Origin: Streptomyces olivochromogenes
Lineage (GTDB): Bacteria > Actinomycetota > Actinomycetes > Streptomycetales > Streptomycetaceae
Direction: 5' to 3'
DNA: 32,493 nucleotides
NCBI RefSeq assembly: GCF_021538895.1
Contig: NZ_JADDRL010000106.1
Location: 1-32,493, forward strand
The notes under the pieces are model-generated. The model saw nothing but the letters and a program-made list of their open reading frames with translations. It was not told the origin of the DNA and made no database searches. A program made the translations under genes and the position numbers. The stretch's first letter is position 1, and each line of letters begins with the position of its first letter. Positions 29,328 through 32,493 of the stretch are shown one piece after another.

Positions 29328-31898
29328 CTACGCGCCGGCCGCGTCCGCCGCCTGGGCCTTCAGGGCCCGCTCGATGCCCGAGCGGGACTCCGAGACGAGG
29401 CGGCGCAGGGCCGCGTTGGGCTCGGCCGAGGCCAGCCACGCGTCCGTCTTGGCCAGGGTCTCCTCGGAAACCTGGACCGACGGGTAGAGGCCGATCGCGA
29501 TCTGCTGGGCGATCTCGTGGGAGCGGGCGTCCCAGACCTCCTTGAGGACCTCGAAGTACCGGTCCGTGTAGGTCGCCAGCAGCTCCCGCTGGTCGGTCTG
29601 CACGAAGCCGCCGATCACCGCCTCCTGGACGGCGTTCGGGAGCTTGTCGGACTCGATGACCGCGGCCCAGGCCTCCGCCTTGGCCTCCGGCGTCGGGCGG
29701 GCCGCACGGGCGGTGGCCGCGTGCCGCTCGCCGGCCGCGGTCTTGTCCCGCTCGGCCTCGCCCGCGATCTCCGCCTCGTCGAAGCGGCCGACCGCCGCGA
29801 GGCGCTCCACGAACGCCCAGCGCAGCTCCGCGTCCACGACCAGACCCTCGATCGTCTGGGTGCCGTCCAGCAGGCCCTCCAGGAGGTCCAGCTGCTCCGG
29901 CGTACGGGCGGTCGCCGCGAAGGCGCGCGCCCAGGCCAGCTGGTGGTCGCTGCCCGCCTCGGCGGCGCGCAGGTGGGCCAGCGTGGCGTCCGTCCAGCGG
30001 GTGAGCAGGGCCTCGCGGGCGGCCGGGTCGGCGTACAGCTCGATGGCCAGCTTCACCTGGCGCTGGAGCGACTGCACGACGCCGATGTCGGACTCCTTGC
30101 CGATGCCGGACAGCACCAGGGACAGGTAGTCGCGGGTGGCGAGCTCGGCGTCGCGGGTCATGTCCCAGGCCGACGCCCAGCACAGGGCGCGCGGCAGGGA
30201 GGACTCGAAGTCGCCGAGGCGCTCGGTGACGAAGGCCAGCGACTGCTCGTCCAGACGGACCTTCGCGTACGACAGGTCGTCGTCGTTGAGCAGGATCACG
30301 GCCGGGCGGGGCCTGCCGACCAGCTCGGGTACGGCGGTCAGCTCGCCGTCCACGTCCAGCTCGACGCGCTCGGCACGGACCAGCTTGCCGGTGTCCGCGA
30401 GCTCGTACAGGCCGACCGCGATCCGGTGCGGGCGCAGCGTCGGCTCGCCCTTGGCGCCGGCGGGCAGGGCCGGGGCCTCCTGGCGGATGGCGAAGGAGGT
30501 GATGACGCCGTCGGCGTCGGTCTCGATCTCCGGGCGCAGGATGTTGATGCCGGCCGTCTCCAGCCACTTCTTCGACCAGGTGCTCAGGTCACGCCCGGAG
30601 GTCTCCTCCAGGGCGCCCAGCAGGTCGGACAGGCGGGTGTTGCCGAAGGCGTGGCGCTTGAAGTAGGCCTGCACGCCCTGGAAGAACGCGTCCATGCCGA
30701 CGTACGCGACGAGCTGCTTGAGCACGCTCGCGCCCTTGGCGTACGTGATGCCGTCGAAGTTGACGAGCACGTCGTCCAGGTCGCGGATCTCGGCCATGAT
30801 CGGGTGGGTGGACGGCAGCTGGTCCTGCCGGTACGCCCAGGTCTTCATCGAGTTCGCGAACGTGGTCCACGCGTGCGGCCAGCGCGAGCCGGGCGCGTAG
30901 GCCTGGCAGGCGATGGAGGTGTAGGTGGCGAACGACTCGTTCAGCCACAGGTCGTTCCACCACTCCATGGTGACCAGGTCGCCGAACCACATGTGGGCCA
31001 GCTCGTGCAGGATCGTCTCCGCGCGGACCTCGTACGCCGCGTCGGTCACCTTGGACCGGAAGACGTACTGGTCGCGGATGGTCACCGCGCCCGCGTTCTC
31101 CATCGCGCCCGCGTTGAACTCCGGCACGAAGAGCTGGTCGTACTTCTTGAAGGGGTACGCGTAGTCGAACTTCTCCTGGAACCAGTCGAAGCCCTGGCGG
31201 GTGACCTCGAAGATCGCGTCCGAGTCGAGGAACTCGGCGAGCGAGGGACGGCAGTAGATGCCGAGCGGCACGCTCTGCCCGTCCTTCTCGTACACGCTGT
31301 GCACCGAGTGGTACGGGCCGACGATCAGGGCGGTGATGTACGACGAGATCCGCGGCGTCGGCTCGAAGACCCAGATGTCGTCCTTGGGCTCGGGCGTCGG
31401 GGAGTTGGAAATGACCGTCCAGCCAGTCGGTGCCTTCACCGTGAACTGGAAGGTGGCCTTCAGATCGGGCTGCTCGAAGGAGGCGAAGACCCTGCGGGCG
31501 TCCGGCACCTCGAACTGGGTGTAGAGGTACGCCTGCTCGTCGACCGGGTCGACGAAGCGGTGCAGGCCCTCGCCGGTGTTGGTGTACGCGCAGTCGGCGA
31601 CGACACGGAGGACGTTGCGGCCCTGAAGGAGGCCGGGCAGGGCGATCCGCGAGTCCTTGAAGACCTGGTCGGGGTCGAGCGGGTCGCCGTTCAGGGTGAC
31701 CTCGTGGACCGCCGGCGCCACCAGGTCGATGAAGGACTCGACACCGGTTTCGGTGACGTCGAAGCGCACCGTGGTCACGGACCTGTAGGTGCCGCCCTCC
31801 TGCGCGCCGGAGAGGTCGAGATCGATCTCGTACGAGTCAACGGTCAGCAGCTTCGCCCGCTGCCGCGCCTCTTCGCGAGTCAGGTTTGTGCCAGGCAC
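29328..31898 (-). CDS. pepN: Aminopeptidase N (M1 family zinc metalloprotease)
   Basis: 856 residues from GTG 31898, with GAGGAG about 8-10 nt upstream. It removes N-terminal residues from peptides in the cytoplasm. The exopeptidase motif GAMEN is at 264-268. The zinc site is H298-E299-x2-H302 and E321 (HExxH-x18-E), within HELAHMWFGDLVTMEWW. The C-terminal ERAP1-like helical domain spans about 520-850. There is no signal peptide. The length is typical of actinobacterial PepN. It is a single-gene unit with its own terminator and is divergent from the DUF1203-like gene. Confidence 0.96.
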   Translation of the reverse strand: MPGTNLTREEARQRAKLLTVDSYEIDLDLSGAQEGGTYRSVTTVRFDVTETGVESFIDLVAPAVHEVTLNGDPLDPDQVFKDSRIALPGLLQGRNVLRVVADCAYTNTGEGLHRFVDPVDEQAYLYTQFEVPDARRVFASFEQPDLKATFQFTVKAPTGWTVISNSPTPEPKDDIWVFEPTPRISSYITALIVGPYHSVHSVYEKDGQSVPLGIYCRPSLAEFLDSDAIFEVTRQGFDWFQEKFDYAYPFKKYDQLFVPEFNAGAMENAGAVTIRDQYVFRSKVTDAAYEVRAETILHELAHMWFGDLVTMEWWNDLWLNESFATYTSIACQAYAPGSRWPHAWTTFANSMKTWAYRQDQLPSTHPIMAEIRDLDDVLVNFDGITYAKGASVLKQLVAYVGMDAFFQGVQAYFKRHAFGNTRLSDLLGALEETSGRDLSTWSKKWLETAGINILRPEIETDADGVITSFAIRQEAPALPAGAKGEPTLRPHRIAVGLYELADTGKLVRAERVELDVDGELTAVPELVGRPRPAVILLNDDDLSYAKVRLDEQSLAFVTERLGDFESSLPRALCWASAWDMTRDAELATRDYLSLVLSGIGKESDIGVVQSLQRQVKLAIELYADPAAREALLTRWTDATLAHLRAAEAGSDHQLAWARAFAATARTPEQLDLLEGLLDGTQTIEGLVVDAELRWAFVERLAAVGRFDEAEIAGEAERDKTAAGERHAATARAARPTPEAKAEAWAAVIESDKLPNAVQEAVIGGFVQTDQRELLATYTDRYFEVLKEVWDARSHEIAQQIAIGLYPSVQVSEETLAKTDAWLASAEPNAALRRLVSESRSGIERALKAQAADAAGA

Positions 31899-32011
31899 GC
31901 GGTCATCTCCTCGTTATGTGTGGGTTGCGCCATCCTTCCATGGGACCCGAGGGGAACGCGATGTCCGGATCCCGCCGGTCACGGGGGCCACAAACACGCC
32001 AGCCTGGGCCC

Positions 32012-32493
32012 ATGACCACGTACACCGCACGCCCCATCGACCACCGGGTCCTCAAGGAACTCCGCTCCACGGACGACGCCGGACGCCCGGCGGTGCCCCT
32101 GACGGACGAGGAGGGCGGCGCCCCGCTGCGCTGCTGCCTGCGCCGCAGCGACCCCGGCGAGGAGATCGCCCTCGTCTCCTACGCCCCGCTGCGCCGCTGG
32201 GCGGCCGCGACCGGAGCCGAGCCGGGCGCCTACGACGAACAGGGCCCCGTCTTCATCCACGCGGAGGAGTGCCCGGGGCCGTCCGGCGGCGTCCTGCCCT
32301 TCACCCACGCCCACCGCACGGTCCGCCGCTACTCCGCCGACGGACGCATCCTGGGCGGCCGCCTCGTCACCGACCCCGCCTCACCCGCCGCCTTCGACGA
32401 AGCCTTCACGGAGGCCTTCACCGACCCCGAGGTGGCCCTGGTGCACGTCCGGGCCGTGGAGTACGGCTGCTTCCTCTACGAGGTGCGACGGCC
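32012..32493 (+). CDS. DUF1203-like conserved protein (partial, runs off right edge)
   Basis: ATG 32012 opens a frame of 160 codons with no stop before the window ends. The pattern LRCCLRRSDPGEEIALVSY, then GPVFIHAEECPG, then a C-terminal ALVHVRAVEYGCFLYEV resembles the DUF1203 family, small cytosolic proteins of unknown function whose usual length (about 150-170 residues) means nearly all of the gene is present. No ribosome-binding site is seen before the ATG, so it may be leaderless, but no clear -10 box was found at the right distance. It is divergent from pepN across 113 bp. Confidence 0.8.
   Translation, partial: MTTYTARPIDHRVLKELRSTDDAGRPAVPLTDEEGGAPLRCCLRRSDPGEEIALVSYAPLRRWAAATGAEPGAYDEQGPVFIHAEECPGPSGGVLPFTHAHRTVRRYSADGRILGGRLVTDPASPAAFDEAFTEAFTDPEVALVHVRAVEYGCFLYEVRR

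Overview
The window is about 32.5 kb of very GC-rich, gene-dense actinobacterial chromosome. Codon use, Streptomyces-type promoters (TTGAC-N16-18-TAnnnT), frequent GTG starts, several apparently leaderless genes and gene families such as the csn chitosan-oligosaccharide cluster point to Streptomyces. There is no rRNA, tRNA, CRISPR array or prophage. The only mobile-element trace is a 191-bp non-coding element with terminal inverted repeats (17213-17403).

Region 1 (1-9395, minus strand) is a signalling operon. It reads glnX-like membrane protein, glnH-like amino-acid-binding protein, a 441-residue coiled-coil protein, a PknG-like kinase, a PP2C phosphatase with two zinc ribbons, a von Willebrand A protein, and the first 24 codons of another zinc-ribbon protein that runs off the left edge. 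The first, second and fourth match the mycobacterial GlnX-GlnH-PknG amino-acid sensing pathway. The extra genes suggest a larger kinase/phosphatase module.

Region 2 (9546-16437, minus strand) corresponds to the csnR-K cluster for uptake and use of glucosamine (chitosan) oligosaccharides: ROK repressor, solute-binding lipoprotein, two permeases, GH4 glycosidase and sugar kinase. It has a recognisable promoter and a CsnR-type palindromic operator, and no ATPase gene, as expected if a shared ATPase (MsiK) energises uptake.

Region 3 (16442-22178) holds a Uma2-family protein with a strong terminator, the inverted-repeat element, an MscS-type channel, an HNH endonuclease, and a padR-ABC ATPase-ABC permease operon in which each start overlaps the previous stop.

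Region 4 (22154-29327) holds a small acidic repeat protein abutting malQ, a small two-segment membrane protein, and then two divergent regulator/target pairs. TetR faces an FAD monooxygenase across a striking array of ten 14-bp-phased operator-like repeats. MarR faces an EamA exporter across an 18-bp perfect palindrome. The tetR, marR and padR genes all appear to be transcribed as leaderless mRNAs with an operator placed over or beside the promoter.

Region 5 (29282-32493) has an M1 aminopeptidase N (minus) and a partial DUF1203-like gene (plus) cut by the right edge.
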